Made by a program: the position numbers and the translations under genes
The notes under the pieces: model-generated
Told to the model about the DNA's origin: nothing
The model's input: only the letters and a program-made list of their open reading frames with translations
Database searches by the model: none
Shown: in pieces, positions 25,414 to 34,973 of the stretch
Numbering within the stretch: the stretch's first letter is position 1
Layout: the number at the start of each line of letters is the position of its first letter
Source: Blautia hansenii DSM 20583
GTDB taxonomy: Bacteria; Bacillota; Clostridia; Lachnospirales; Lachnospiraceae
Length of the DNA stretch: 64,000 bases
Reading direction: 5' to 3'
Assembly: GCF_002222595.2 (NCBI RefSeq)
Contig: NZ_CP022413.2
Coordinates: 1,566,001-1,630,000, forward strand

Positions 25414-26265
25414 CTAAGCGAATTTTCTCTTAGCCGCTTCTACTACATGACCTACTAAAACAGAGGTTGTAACGCTTCCTACTCCGCCCGGAACAGGTGT
25501 GATTGCTTCTACAATTGGTTCTGCTTTTTCAAAATCAACGTCACCACAAAGCTTGCCTTCTTCGTTTACATTGATACCTACATCAATAACAACCTGACCT
25601 TCTCTCAAATATGTATCGTCTACCACACCTGCACGACCGGCAGCTACAATAACGATATCAGCTTCTTTTACAACAGAAGGCATATCAACAGTTCTTGTAT
25701 GACATACAGTAACTGTTGCATTTTTCTTAATAAGCATCATAGCAGCAGGTTTTCCAACTACTAAGCTTCTTCCAACTACAACTGCCTTTTTACCTGTGCA
25801 GTCAATTCCATAGTGATCCAGAATTTCCATACATGCCTGTGGTGTACATGGTGGGAAACCTACGTTCTTTCCAGTAAATACACCTGACATAGAACCATCT
25901 GTCATACAGTCAACGTCTTTTGCAGGATCCAAAGCATTCTCAATTACGGACTGATCTAAGTGTTTTGGAAGTGGACGGAATAATAATACTCCATGGATGT
26001 TGTCATCTTTGTTTACTTTATCGATTGTTGCTAATAATTCTTCCTGTGTTACATCAGCAGGAAGTAAAATCTTCTCGCAAGCAACTCCTAGAGTTTCGCA
26101 ACGTTTTGTAGCTCCTCTTTCATAGGAAATATCGCTTTCATTTTCACCCACACGAATAATACCTAATGTAGGTTTTACTCCTTTTGCTTCCAATTCTGCA
26201 ACATCTGCTTTAATTCTTTCATTTAACGCTGCTGTTACTTCTTTACCAAGTAATCTTTTAGCCAT
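25414..26265 (-). CDS. folD: Methylenetetrahydrofolate dehydrogenase FolD (cyclohydrolase site altered)
   Basis: The 283-residue FolD-fold enzyme interconverts methenyl- and methylene-THF in the methyl branch. The Rossmann half has VVVGRSLVVGKP and the end has ITPVPGGVGSVTT. Ungapped alignment from memory with E. coli FolD (start of its Y-V-A-S-K motif) places Tyr48 at the conserved tyrosine but Ala52 at the catalytic lysine, and Phe96 (LLFRPLP) at the conserved glutamine of QLPLP. The Asp of DVDC is kept. In characterised homologues the lysine is needed for cyclohydrolase but not dehydrogenase activity. This is therefore probably a dehydrogenase only, with FchA next door supplying the cyclohydrolase. 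It ends the Wood-Ljungdahl operon. Confidence 0.93.
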   Translation of the reverse strand: MAKRLLGKEVTAALNERIKADVAELEAKGVKPTLGIIRVGENESDISYERGATKRCETLGVACEKILLPADVTQEELLATIDKVNKDDNIHGVLLFRPLPKHLDQSVIENALDPAKDVDCMTDGSMSGVFTGKNVGFPPCTPQACMEILDHYGIDCTGKKAVVVGRSLVVGKPAAMMLIKKNATVTVCHTRTVDMPSVVKEADIVIVAAGRAGVVDDTYLREGQVVIDVGINVNEEGKLCGDVDFEKAEPIVEAITPVPGGVGSVTTSVLVGHVVEAAKRKFA

Positions 26266-26300
26266 TTTCTAGCTTCCTCCAATTTCTTTTTCTGATTTTC

Positions 26301-26930
26301 TTATTTTAATCTGGATAATACGCTTTCAAATGTTTCATCTGCAATTTTTGTATATTTTTCCAGCATAGCATCTGCTTTCTGATTTAATTCTTCTGCATAA
26401 GCTCTGTCTGCCATAGATTTTGTATTAATATATACATTCAGACTTGCACCTTTTAATGCAGCTTTACAGAATGCAGCGCCTACACCTGCATCACTGATTG
26501 CTAATGTAGAACCTTTTGCAGCAAATTCAACGATTACTTCAATCGCTTCACAACATTTTTCCATAATTTCCATTGGAACGGAACAAGCGTCTTTTAATAC
26601 GATTTCCATAACTCTTGCTTTTTCTGCTTTTTCTTCTTCTGTACTTCTTGGCATACCATAAGCTTTTGAAAGAGGTTCAAATACTTCCGCATCTCTTTCA
26701 ATCAGACGAAGAAAATCTTTCTGGAGTTCATCGCATTTTTTCTTTAACTCCCACATTTCATCTTCTACTTCGGCATATTTCTTTTTCCCTACGGTCAGAC
26801 TTCCAACCATATTTCCTAAAGCAGTTCCAATTGCACCTACTAATGCAGATGCGCCGCCGCCGCCCGGTACAGGAGCCTTTGATGCTAATACTTCTACAAA
26901 TTCATTACATGGTACTGTTGAAAATCCCAT
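26301..26930 (-). CDS. fchA: Methenyltetrahydrofolate cyclohydrolase FchA
   Basis: This 209-residue helical protein of the formiminotransferase-cyclodeaminase family has the signatures VPGGGGASALVGAIGTALGNMV (about residues 21-42) and a C-terminal AISDAGVGAAFCKAA. It interconverts formyl- and methenyl-THF. It lies between fhs and folD, in the reaction order of the methyl branch. Confidence 0.93.
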   Translation of the reverse strand: MGFSTVPCNEFVEVLASKAPVPGGGGASALVGAIGTALGNMVGSLTVGKKKYAEVEDEMWELKKKCDELQKDFLRLIERDAEVFEPLSKAYGMPRSTEEEKAEKARVMEIVLKDACSVPMEIMEKCCEAIEVIVEFAAKGSTLAISDAGVGAAFCKAALKGASLNVYINTKSMADRAYAEELNQKADAMLEKYTKIADETFESVLSRLK

Positions 26931-26963
26931 TGTTGTATCCTCCTTAAAACTCCGTATCTATTC

Positions 26964-28649
26964 TTAGAATAGACCGGTAATTTTTCCTCTTTCGTCCACG
27001 TCAATCTTCTCAGCAGCCGGTACTTTTGGAAGTCCTGGCATTGTCATGATTTCTCCTGTCAATGCTACGATAAATCCTGCACCTGCGGAAATCTTCAGAT
27101 TTCTTACTGTTACTTCAAAATCGGTCGGTGCTCCCAGTTTTGTCTGGTCATCTGTCAGACTGTACTGTGTCTTAGCAACACAGATTGGGCAGTTTCCATA
27201 TCCCATCGCTTCTAACTGTGCAGCCTGTTTCTGTGCGTTTGCAGTCAGAACGACTCTCTTACCACCGTAGATTTTCTGTACAATCTGGTTCAGCTTATCT
27301 TCAATACTTCCCTCTAAGTCATAGGAGAATGTGAAATCGTTTGGTTCTTCTACCAGACGGATAACTTCTTTCGCCAGTGCAATTCCGCCTTCGCCGCCTT
27401 TTGCCCATACTTCAGACAGTGCAACGTTTACGCCCAGCTCTCTACATTTGCTTTCTACTAAGTCAAGCTCTGCCTTTGTATCGGTTGGGAATGCGTTGAT
27501 TGCTACAACACATGGAAGTTTATATACATTTTTAATGTTGCTTACATGTTTTAACAGGTTTGGAAGTCCTTTTTCCAGAGCTTCTAAGTTTTCGTTATTT
27601 AAGTCTGCTTTTGCTACTCCGCCGTTGTATTTTAATGCACGAACGGTTGCTACGATTACAACTGCGCTTGGAGTCAGACCGGCCATACGACATTTAATGT
27701 CTAAGAATTTCTCTGCACCTAAGTCAGCGCCGAAGCCTGCTTCTGTGATTGCGTAATCCCCTAACTTCATAGCCATCTTTGTTGCGATTACAGAGTTACA
27801 TCCGTGAGCGATGTTTGCGAATGGTCCGCCGTGTACGATTGCAGGTACATGCTCTAAGGTCTGTACTAAGTTTGGTTTTAAAGCATCCTTTAACAGTGCA
27901 CACATAGCGCCTTCTGCATGTAAATCATGAGCTGTTACCGGTTTCTGTTCAGAAACTTTTCCATAAGTATATCCAACGATAATACGTCCCAGTCTTTCTT
28001 TTAAGTCTGTGATGTCTTTTGCAAGACACAGAACTGCCATGATTTCGGAAGCTACGGTAATATCATAACCGTCTTCTCTTGGCATACCGTTTGTCTTTCC
28101 GCCCATACCGTCAAGAACAAAACGAAGCTGACGGTCGTTCATATCCACACATCTTCTCCATGTAATCTTTCTTGGGTCGATGTTTAATTCGTTTCCCTGA
28201 TAAATGTGGTTATCCAGCATAGCTGCCAGAAGGTTATTTGCTGCACCGATTGCATGGAAGTCACCGGTAAAGTGCAGGTTGATATCTTCCATTGGAACAA
28301 CCTGTGCGTATCCGCCGCCTGCTGCACCGCCTTTTACACCGAAAACAGGTCCCAGTGAAGGCTCACGCAGAGCAACCATAACATTTTTACCAAGTCTCTG
28401 CATACCGTCTGCAAGACCAACCGTTGTTGTTGTTTTTCCTTCTCCTGCCGGTGTCGGATTGATTGCTGTAACGAGAATTAATTTTCCGTTTGGCGCATCG
28501 GACTCTTTTAATAAATTGTAGTCAATTTTTGCTTTGTACTTTCCGTACTGCTCCAGATATTTATCATCAATACCTGCCTTTTCTGCAATTTTTGTAATCG
28601 GTTCCATTGTGCACTCCTGTGCGATTTCAATATCTGATTTGAATCCCAT
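26964..28649 (-). CDS. fhs: Formate-tetrahydrofolate ligase Fhs
   Basis: Fhs couples ATP hydrolysis to formate activation on tetrahydrofolate, the entry to the methyl branch. The 561-residue protein (normal length about 555-560) has the P-loop [17 protein letters not shown] (about residues 67-83), [10 protein letters not shown] and a typical C-terminus [18 protein letters not shown]. No formate dehydrogenase gene is in the window, so the formate source is encoded elsewhere or is external. Confidence 0.97.
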   Translation of the reverse strand: MGFKSDIEIAQECTMEPITKIAEKAGIDDKYLEQYGKYKAKIDYNLLKESDAPNGKLILVTAINPTPAGEGKTTTTVGLADGMQRLGKNVMVALREPSLGPVFGVKGGAAGGGYAQVVPMEDINLHFTGDFHAIGAANNLLAAMLDNHIYQGNELNIDPRKITWRRCVDMNDRQLRFVLDGMGGKTNGMPREDGYDITVASEIMAVLCLAKDITDLKERLGRIIVGYTYGKVSEQKPVTAHDLHAEGAMCALLKDALKPNLVQTLEHVPAIVHGGPFANIAHGCNSVIATKMAMKLGDYAITEAGFGADLGAEKFLDIKCRMAGLTPSAVVIVATVRALKYNGGVAKADLNNENLEALEKGLPNLLKHVSNIKNVYKLPCVVAINAFPTDTKAELDLVESKCRELGVNVALSEVWAKGGEGGIALAKEVIRLVEEPNDFTFSYDLEGSIEDKLNQIVQKIYGGKRVVLTANAQKQAAQLEAMGYGNCPICVAKTQYSLTDDQTKLGAPTDFEVTVRNLKISAGAGFIVALTGEIMTMPGLPKVPAAEKIDVDERGKITGLF

Positions 28650-28774
28650 TCCAAAAACCTCCTTAAAGTTAATAAAATTTAAAGAATAAAATGGCTATGC
28701 CACATTATTTTCATTATCATTTATATGTCCAATTTCAAACTTTAGAAATTTATTTTCTGTTTTCTCTTTTTATT

Positions 28775-29425
28775 TTAAAATAACTTTCTTTCTACCGCTT
28801 TCATCATGTTGATTGCAATATCACCTGCCACTGCCAAATCTTCCGCAGCAAAGCTCACCGCAAAGTTATCTGAAAATAAAATCTGTGAAGAAGGAGGAAA
28901 TTCATCGTCACCTTCCCAAAGGATAAACTTTATAAATAAATTATTCATAAATTCTAATTTATAAGAACAGTCGCCTTCGGTAGATTTTTCTGCTCCTAAA
29001 TGCTCCATAACCTTCTGAAAATGCTCCAGTTTATTCCCATAGGAAAAAGCAAAGCGCATTAAGCATCTGCCCTGAAACTGACGAAAATAAACTTCGCCCC
29101 ACGGAACATCATGATAAGTCAGAAATTTTCCTGAAAAAGGAGCTGCAAAGCGTTCTGCCAAATACCGAATAATAAATATTTTCGCATTCATAGCTTCTTC
29201 TAAAGGATAAACCCCAATCTCATCCTCCACATGAGAGATTTCATAATCCGGGAATGAAACAAGATAAGTGCTTCCCATAAAACATACGGTAAATTTCCGG
29301 CTTTCCTCGTCATAAGAAATTCCCGTTCTTTCACTGATTTCGTTCGGATCCATATCTTTATAAGCTGCTAAATAATGTTCATAGGGACGCTGCTCTTTAC
29401 TGTCTTTTGCGTAGTCAAAATTCAT
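28775..29425 (-). CDS. DUF3786 family protein (second copy)
   Basis: The 216-residue protein has unknown function. Its end (LWEGDDEFPPSSQILFSDNF, then AINMMKAVER) parallels the first DUF3786 copy at 20176-20784, so the two are paralogues. It is embedded between acsV and fhs on the same strand, 26 bases after acsV, with GAGGTGAAGAT before the ATG. This placement favours a role in corrinoid or C1 chemistry, but no catalytic residues can be named. No signal peptide or membrane segment is visible. Confidence 0.8.
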   Translation of the reverse strand: MNFDYAKDSKEQRPYEHYLAAYKDMDPNEISERTGISYDEESRKFTVCFMGSTYLVSFPDYEISHVEDEIGVYPLEEAMNAKIFIIRYLAERFAAPFSGKFLTYHDVPWGEVYFRQFQGRCLMRFAFSYGNKLEHFQKVMEHLGAEKSTEGDCSYKLEFMNNLFIKFILWEGDDEFPPSSQILFSDNFAVSFAAEDLAVAGDIAINMMKAVERKLF

Positions 29426-29451
29426 ATCTTCACCTCGGATAATATTTGTTT

Positions 29452-31386
29452 TTATTCGTCCTGCATACTAGACGGAAATAAAGATGTGTCTGTATGAGGA
29501 ATAAAACAGCATGCTACAAATTCATCCATATAGGTAGGAACTGTAGACAACTCTAAATATGTCATATTTGATGCTAATTCATAACATTTTCTTTCTGCCT
29601 CTGTTGAAAGCAACATAGTATAAGCACCGGATAAAGAAGAATTTCCAATATAGTGGAACTTCTCTATAGGAATATCTGGTAACATACCTATTCTCACTGC
29701 ATTCTGCATATTAATACCGCTTCCGATACCACCTGCAACATATACATCATCAATCATTTCAACATCAAAATCAAGAGAGGCAAGCATAGTACGGATTGCA
29801 GAAAAGATTGCTCCCTTTGCTCGAATAAAGTTATCGATATCAACTTCATTAATCTCTACATCTCTCACAGAACCTGCTTCTTCTTCAAAAGCAAGAACAT
29901 AACTGCCCATTCCGTATTCATCATGACGTACACGCTTTCCTTCGCGCACGAATTTTCCTTTTGGATTAATAATACCTGTTCTGAATAATTCAGCAATTAC
30001 ATCAATAATTCCTGAACCACATAAACCAATTGGTTTTTCACCTTCTTCACCAATCACATGATAAGAAGGCTCCATAGTATCTTTGTCAATGGTACATGAC
30101 TCAATAGCTCCATCTGTTGCACGCATACCGCAACTAATATCTCCGCCTTCAAAAGCCGGGCCTGCGGAACATGCACAACTCATCATAAAATCAGAATTTC
30201 CAAATACTAATTCGCCGTTTGTACCTAAATCAATAAAGAGAGAGAATTCCGGACGATTCCAAAGCATACTGACAAGGGCTCCGGCAGTAATATCTCCTCC
30301 TACATAACTTCCAATATTAGGTGCTATAATAATATGTGCGTCTCTATTAATAGCAATTCCAATATCAGATGCAAACAGAGAGTTTGTCTTATAATAGGTA
30401 GGAATATATGGCTCCATACGAATAGGATCTCCTTCCATTCCCGCCATAAGATGATTCATAGTTGTATTTGCAGCAATTGACATTCTATAAATATGCTCTG
30501 GCTTAAATCCGTTCGCCCTGCACATCTGTTGAATTAATGGATTAATTGTCTCATCAATCACTGCTTTTTGCAGCTTCTCACTTCCACCCGGTTTCATGGA
30601 CTCAATAATACGGTTAATAACATCTGCACCATATCGAATTTGTCCGTTTCCGGCAGAAGCCTTACCGATAATTTCACCTGTGAGCATATTAATCAATAAT
30701 GCTGATACTGTAGTTGTTCCAATATCAATAGCAAGACCACCGATTACTACACTTTCTGACTTTGGATATACATCATATACAAAAATATCTCCCTCATCAG
30801 AAGTACGAATTACACAACGAACTTCAAAATTGCTTTCTCTGAATACTCTTGCTATCTTTGTAAGCACCTGAAATGGCAGTCTAACTTTTGAAGCTCCTGT
30901 TGTTTTTTTAATTGCTCTTACGAATCGCTCGTTATCTGGCATGGTATCATCTAAAGAAGGAACTTCCATAGAAACATCTAAAATACCCATGCTGTTTTTC
31001 AGTGTCAGTCCTGCTTCTTCTAAATCATTTTTTGCCTTTTCAAAAATGGCAATTTCTTTTTTAGAACTTAAATCTGCAACTTTCATTCGACTGCGATAAG
31101 CAGATGCAATATCGGGTACTTCCACCGCAACATCACCCGTAATTTTACTTACACATGCCAGTCGCCAGCCCTCATCATATTCTTCATCAGAAATATGACG
31201 TGTCTTTGGAGAATGTAATTCTCCCTCTACTAATTTCACCTTGCACTTTCCGCAGGACGCATTTCCGCCACATGGAGCATCAATCGCCACATTGGTTACA
31301 CGTGCTACTTCTAACAGGTTTTCACCTTCCTGGGCAAAGGTCGTGACATCCTCGCCGCTACCGAATTTAAAAGTCACTTTAAACAT
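29452..31386 (-). CDS. acsV: Corrinoid activation protein AcsV (RACo-like, ferredoxin plus ASKHA ATPase)
   Basis: AcsV reductively reactivates the inactive Co(II) form of the corrinoid iron-sulfur protein using ATP. The N-terminal plant-type [2Fe-2S] ferredoxin domain has CGGNASCGKCK (about residues 36-46). A middle linker domain follows, then the large ASKHA ATPase domain (IDIGTTTVSALLI, FIDLGTNGELV, GLCGSGIIDVIAEL). Start at 31386, preceded by AAAGG; the longer frame would run into an intergenic hairpin. It lies directly after acsE, whose product delivers methyl groups to the same corrinoid protein. The 644-residue length is normal. Confidence 0.93.
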   Translation of the reverse strand: MFKVTFKFGSGEDVTTFAQEGENLLEVARVTNVAIDAPCGGNASCGKCKVKLVEGELHSPKTRHISDEEYDEGWRLACVSKITGDVAVEVPDIASAYRSRMKVADLSSKKEIAIFEKAKNDLEEAGLTLKNSMGILDVSMEVPSLDDTMPDNERFVRAIKKTTGASKVRLPFQVLTKIARVFRESNFEVRCVIRTSDEGDIFVYDVYPKSESVVIGGLAIDIGTTTVSALLINMLTGEIIGKASAGNGQIRYGADVINRIIESMKPGGSEKLQKAVIDETINPLIQQMCRANGFKPEHIYRMSIAANTTMNHLMAGMEGDPIRMEPYIPTYYKTNSLFASDIGIAINRDAHIIIAPNIGSYVGGDITAGALVSMLWNRPEFSLFIDLGTNGELVFGNSDFMMSCACSAGPAFEGGDISCGMRATDGAIESCTIDKDTMEPSYHVIGEEGEKPIGLCGSGIIDVIAELFRTGIINPKGKFVREGKRVRHDEYGMGSYVLAFEEEAGSVRDVEINEVDIDNFIRAKGAIFSAIRTMLASLDFDVEMIDDVYVAGGIGSGINMQNAVRIGMLPDIPIEKFHYIGNSSLSGAYTMLLSTEAERKCYELASNMTYLELSTVPTYMDEFVACCFIPHTDTSLFPSSMQDE

Positions 31387-31416
31387 ACGAATTCTGCCTT
31401 TCTCTGTTTTTTTACA

Positions 31417-31447
31417 CAGGCTGTTGCAAATCATTTGCAACAGCCTG
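31417..31447. repeat. Perfect 14-bp inverted repeat between acsE and acsV
   Basis: CAGGCTGTTGCAAA, a 3-nt loop and its exact complement form a very stable hairpin. On the minus (coding) strand it is followed by an A run rather than T, so it is not a standard intrinsic terminator for the operon. It may stabilise the upstream mRNA or set the acsE to acsV expression ratio. Confidence 0.8.
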
Positions 31448-31477
31448 TACTTGTATCTTATTCAATAAGTCTTTTTC

Positions 31478-32263
31478 TTACAGTTCCAGATAAGAATCTG
31501 CGTATAATGTATTGTTTTTGAATACATCACAAGATTTGATTGTTTCCATAAGTCTTAAATCACATGGATTTACGATTGCAGATGTTAAGCCCTGCATCAT
31601 GCACATAGCAACTAAAGCGGAGTCCATAATTGGACGGATATGTTTTGGCATACCGTTGGAGTTATTGGACAGACCACCTGTTGAGTTTAATCCCATTTCG
31701 CTGAACATTTTGATTGCTTCTAATACTTCCATCTGTTTGTCCTGCATACCTTTAACAACAAGGAATAATGGGTCGAACCATAAATCTGTTGGTTCCATAC
31801 CAAGCATCATACCTCTTTCCAGCATGTTCTGGCAGTGCATCATACGTTCATCATTGTCTGCTGCAATACCTTCTGCTGAACAAAGAGCGATAACAATTGC
31901 ATCGTTTGCAGCTGCTAAGTCGATGTTTTCAATTCTTCCGCCTGCATCTGCGGAGTTAACGATTGGTTTACCTTTGCTTCTGTTGTATACAGAAATACCA
32001 GCTTCGATTGCTTTTTTATTTGCTGTATCTAATGCTAAAGGTACATTGTCGAAATTAGACTGTAATAACTGAACAGCCCATTTCATTAAATCTTCACCGT
32101 CATTTTCAGCAGGTCCGATGTTAACGTCCAGGTATGTTGCACCTGCGTCTAACTGTTCTTTCGCACGTTTTAAAATTGGTTCTGGATCACGTTCAGCCAT
32201 AGCTTTACGGATTACTGGGGAAATACAGTGAATTCTTTCACCAATTGTAACAAATTTAGCCAT
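31478..32263 (-). CDS. acsE: Methyltetrahydrofolate:corrinoid/iron-sulfur protein methyltransferase AcsE
   Basis: AcsE is a TIM-barrel enzyme (261 residues, family size about 262) that transfers the methyl group of methyl-THF to the cobalt of CFeSP. It begins KFVTIGERIHCISPVIRKA, with the pterin-binding signature LDVNIGPAENDGEDLM and the conserved asparagine region STGGLSNNSNGMPKHIRP. It lies between acsC and acsV. Confidence 0.95.
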   Translation of the reverse strand: MAKFVTIGERIHCISPVIRKAMAERDPEPILKRAKEQLDAGATYLDVNIGPAENDGEDLMKWAVQLLQSNFDNVPLALDTANKKAIEAGISVYNRSKGKPIVNSADAGGRIENIDLAAANDAIVIALCSAEGIAADNDERMMHCQNMLERGMMLGMEPTDLWFDPLFLVVKGMQDKQMEVLEAIKMFSEMGLNSTGGLSNNSNGMPKHIRPIMDSALVAMCMMQGLTSAIVNPCDLRLMETIKSCDVFKNNTLYADSYLEL

Positions 32264-32386
32264 AATACTTCTCCTTTTACTTTATATATAATTTTAAAAT
32301 TATTATTTTCAATCTATTTATTCTATAATTCTCCATTCGCTTCAATGTAAGAATGGGGAAATTTACAGAAATGAAAAAAGATTTGA

Positions 32387-32417
32387 GAAGCTTTGGTCCG
32401 CCGAAGCGGACCGCTTC
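32387..32417 (-). terminator. UUCG-capped hairpin between acsC and acsE
   Basis: On the minus strand GGTCCGC-TTCG-GCGGACC, flanked by GAAGC/GCTTC, forms a very stable stem after the acsC stop. A T-rich stretch (AAATCTTTTTTC) follows after about 12 bases. It may be a partial terminator or mRNA barrier. The 190-base gap also holds AT-rich sequence with weak promoter-like elements before acsE. Confidence 0.6.
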
Positions 32418-32452
32418 CCTAAAAACAGCCTGCCATTACTGTTTTACAAACA

Positions 32453-33799
32453 TTAAGCAGTTAAATCCTTCAGGAATTTTACTAACTGTACTGCTTCCAT
32501 TGGTCCCACAATGATTTCCCATCCTGGAAGTTTTGCTTCGATATCGCCTTTTAATACAGCTACTTTTCCCGGAATAACCAGTTTTCTGGATTTTACTTTA
32601 TCTTCTACATTTTCCTGAATGTATTTAGCAACAGATGTGGAAGATAATTTACCTGCAGCCCATGCAGTTAATACGGAAAGTCCGCCTGCATCGGAGATAA
32701 TCAGGTTACATGGAACGCCGGAACGCTCTAATTCACCGGATACAACAAAATATGTAAGAGCAAAGTCTACGGTTGTCAGGCAGATAGAGTTTTCATCAGC
32801 TCCGTTTAACGGATATACACCCGGTTCTACTTTCATTGGCTTCTGTGGATCTGTAAATACGTTCTGTCTTAAACCGAACAATGGTAATGCTTCTGCATAA
32901 TCCAGAGTTTCCATAACTACGATAGAACCGTATTTAACTGTGAATAAGGAAGCCAGAGCCTGCTGTAAGTGTCTGTCACCATGAGCAACCTTTGCTAAGT
33001 TTACAATTGTAGGATATCCAAATGTTCTATCCTGATCTTTTAATGCTGCACGACGAATTTGAACAGCGTTTCCATAAGCTTCTTTTACAGTTGCACCTGT
33101 TGCATCGATAACCAAGTTTTTGTTTCCTGCTTTTTCTAATGCAGCAACTGTATCGTAAATTTCATTTAAGTCAGCGCCTGCAACACCTAAAACAACGCCT
33201 GCTGCTGTTGCAACTTCGTTCATTGCTTCGTAGTTTGCTGCTGTTGCACCATTTAATACCGGTTTACCATCTTTGCAAACTTCTAATGCTGCTTTTGCAA
33301 CTTCAACATCTGTACATCCAAGAACCAGAGTTCTTCCTGTTGCAGTTGCTTTTTTAACCATTTCTACATAACGGTCTTTGTCTGAACCTTCTTCATAGTT
33401 TACGTAAATTGCTTCAACGTACATTCTTTCGCCGATACGTTCGTAATCAACTTTCTGAAGTTCAGCAAGCTTTGCATCTACTGCTGCATCATCCATACAT
33501 GTGCAAAGAGCTACTGCATATCTTGTTTTGCTTACGAATGTTTTTTCATGTCTGAATAAAACTGTTTCGCCGCCTAATGTATATTCATTGTCGCCCGCAC
33601 CGACTTTGATTGTTTTCATTGGCGGAGCAGTAGCTTCAGATAATTCAGCTAAAGCTTCATCAGACATATGTGGACATTTTGAAATTTCCAAAGCGCCCTG
33701 TGCAACTTTCATAGCGAAAGCCATACATGTAGGGCAACCGCACTCTTTACAGTTTTTCTTTGGTGTCATTTTAAAGATTTGAATACCTGTTAATCCCAT
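32453..33799 (-). CDS. acsC: Corrinoid/iron-sulfur protein large (gamma) subunit AcsC
   Basis: This 448-residue subunit carries the [4Fe-4S] cluster and the corrinoid that shuttles methyl groups to acetyl-CoA synthase. The cluster ligands lie in CKECGCPTCMAFAMKV (about residues 17-32, with a further Cys in ISKCPHM). The TIM barrel and the C-terminal B12-binding domain (LIISDAGGLSVLTAWAAGKLS) follow. It is immediately downstream of acsD. Confidence 0.96.
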   Translation of the reverse strand: MGLTGIQIFKMTPKKNCKECGCPTCMAFAMKVAQGALEISKCPHMSDEALAELSEATAPPMKTIKVGAGDNEYTLGGETVLFRHEKTFVSKTRYAVALCTCMDDAAVDAKLAELQKVDYERIGERMYVEAIYVNYEEGSDKDRYVEMVKKATATGRTLVLGCTDVEVAKAALEVCKDGKPVLNGATAANYEAMNEVATAAGVVLGVAGADLNEIYDTVAALEKAGNKNLVIDATGATVKEAYGNAVQIRRAALKDQDRTFGYPTIVNLAKVAHGDRHLQQALASLFTVKYGSIVVMETLDYAEALPLFGLRQNVFTDPQKPMKVEPGVYPLNGADENSICLTTVDFALTYFVVSGELERSGVPCNLIISDAGGLSVLTAWAAGKLSSTSVAKYIQENVEDKVKSRKLVIPGKVAVLKGDIEAKLPGWEIIVGPMEAVQLVKFLKDLTA

Positions 33800-33824
33800 T
33801 TGTTTTAATCCTCCTGTTTTACGA

Positions 33825-34763
33825 TTACATTAATTCTTTAATCATTTTTGAAATAGTTGCAACGGACTGAGGATGTTTCAGAATAACAGCGTCAGAACCA
33901 GATGCTAAAACAGCAGCTGCTGTCTGCACTTCCATGCTGATACCTCTTTCTTCAAGAGAACCCCATTCTGGCATATCTTCTTCAGAAGCCATAGCTTCTT
34001 TTACACTCCAGGATTCATCAGCAACTGTTGTGATGATTGGCATCTGTAACATATTATCGTTCTGAGATAATGCAGCACCTTTAATACGATCCATAGTAGA
34101 AACTACATATTCAAAACCATATCCTACTGCTGCTGAACCAACGTTCATAACAATATCCTGTGCTTTTACACCTAACTGTGTCATTACAACGTTTAACTGT
34201 TTTGCAAGGTTGATATCTACTGCAGACTCAGCTCCAACTTTCTGATTGTAAGCAAGACCTGCTGCTGCACCAACAGCTTTGTAGTTTTCTTCTCTTGCAG
34301 AAAGAACTAATGCGTTTTTACCCTGTAAAACTTCAGCTACTTTAGGAAGTAATTCAGCGTCTTTTTCAACGTTTTTACATCCTTCTACAACTAATGGGCA
34401 AGTAACAGCATCTCCAACTTCTTTTACGATAGCGATTAATTCATCAACAGATTTGTCAGCTCCATTTGGATCTCCGCCTTCCAAACGTAAGCAAACGAAA
34501 TCAGCACCTTCTACAGCTTCAGCTTTTTTAGCGATTTCAGCCATAGTTGTTGCACCTGCATAGTATTCCTGGATACCTGGAACATTAGCAAGCCCCATAT
34601 CTGAAATTTCCACACCTACTTTTGGTGCATTTTCCATGGGTGCGTCAAAAGTATAGAAAGGAAAAGTATTTTCTCCTCCTAATTTGATTGCTTTGTCCCC
34701 GCAGCCAATTTCAACTGTGTTAATGTTTGCATTGAATTTCTGTGGTTTCTGATTAAACGGCAT
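33825..34763 (-). CDS. acsD: Corrinoid/iron-sulfur protein small (delta) subunit AcsD
   Basis: AcsD (312 residues, TIM barrel) partners AcsC to form CFeSP. Diagnostic pieces are TVEIGCGDKAIKLGGENTFPFYTFD at the start (named in part only), GGDPNGADKSVDELI and NVGSAAVGYGFEYVVSTMDRIK. It has its own promoter-like sequence upstream and follows a hairpin-rich gap after acsB, so the CFeSP genes may be transcribed partly independently of acsB. Confidence 0.95.
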   Translation of the reverse strand: MPFNQKPQKFNANINTVEIGCGDKAIKLGGENTFPFYTFDAPMENAPKVGVEISDMGLANVPGIQEYYAGATTMAEIAKKAEAVEGADFVCLRLEGGDPNGADKSVDELIAIVKEVGDAVTCPLVVEGCKNVEKDAELLPKVAEVLQGKNALVLSAREENYKAVGAAAGLAYNQKVGAESAVDINLAKQLNVVMTQLGVKAQDIVMNVGSAAVGYGFEYVVSTMDRIKGAALSQNDNMLQMPIITTVADESWSVKEAMASEEDMPEWGSLEERGISMEVQTAAAVLASGSDAVILKHPQSVATISKMIKELM

Positions 34764-34834
34764 TTCAGTTAGCCTCCTTCATATTTTTTATAACCGGCAA
34801 ACACTTTATGGCAATCAGTATTTACCACTCTGTA

Positions 34835-34864
34835 TTATACTACATTACGGGCTATATTGACAAG
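34835..34864 (-). promoter_or_regulatory. Promoter for acsD-acsC and downstream genes
   Basis: On the minus strand TTGTCA, an 18-bp spacer and TATAAT (34840-34835) lie about 70 bases before the acsD start. Confidence 0.75.
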
Positions 34865-34973
34865 TTTCCCCTTGCAGTTTCATGAAAAACTTTCCAAAAA
34901 ACTCCTTTTTCCTGTCTTATATCCTTTTTTCATACTTGACTTTTTTCGTCAATTTTCCGTAAAAGTATGAAAC

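Noticed and set aside
30083..30871. Plus-strand open frames opposite acsV (and similar frames opposite acsB, fhs, fchA, acsC)
   Set aside because: They are antisense to strongly conserved coding genes, have no ribosome-binding sites or recognisable domains, and show composition typical of reverse-frame shadows.
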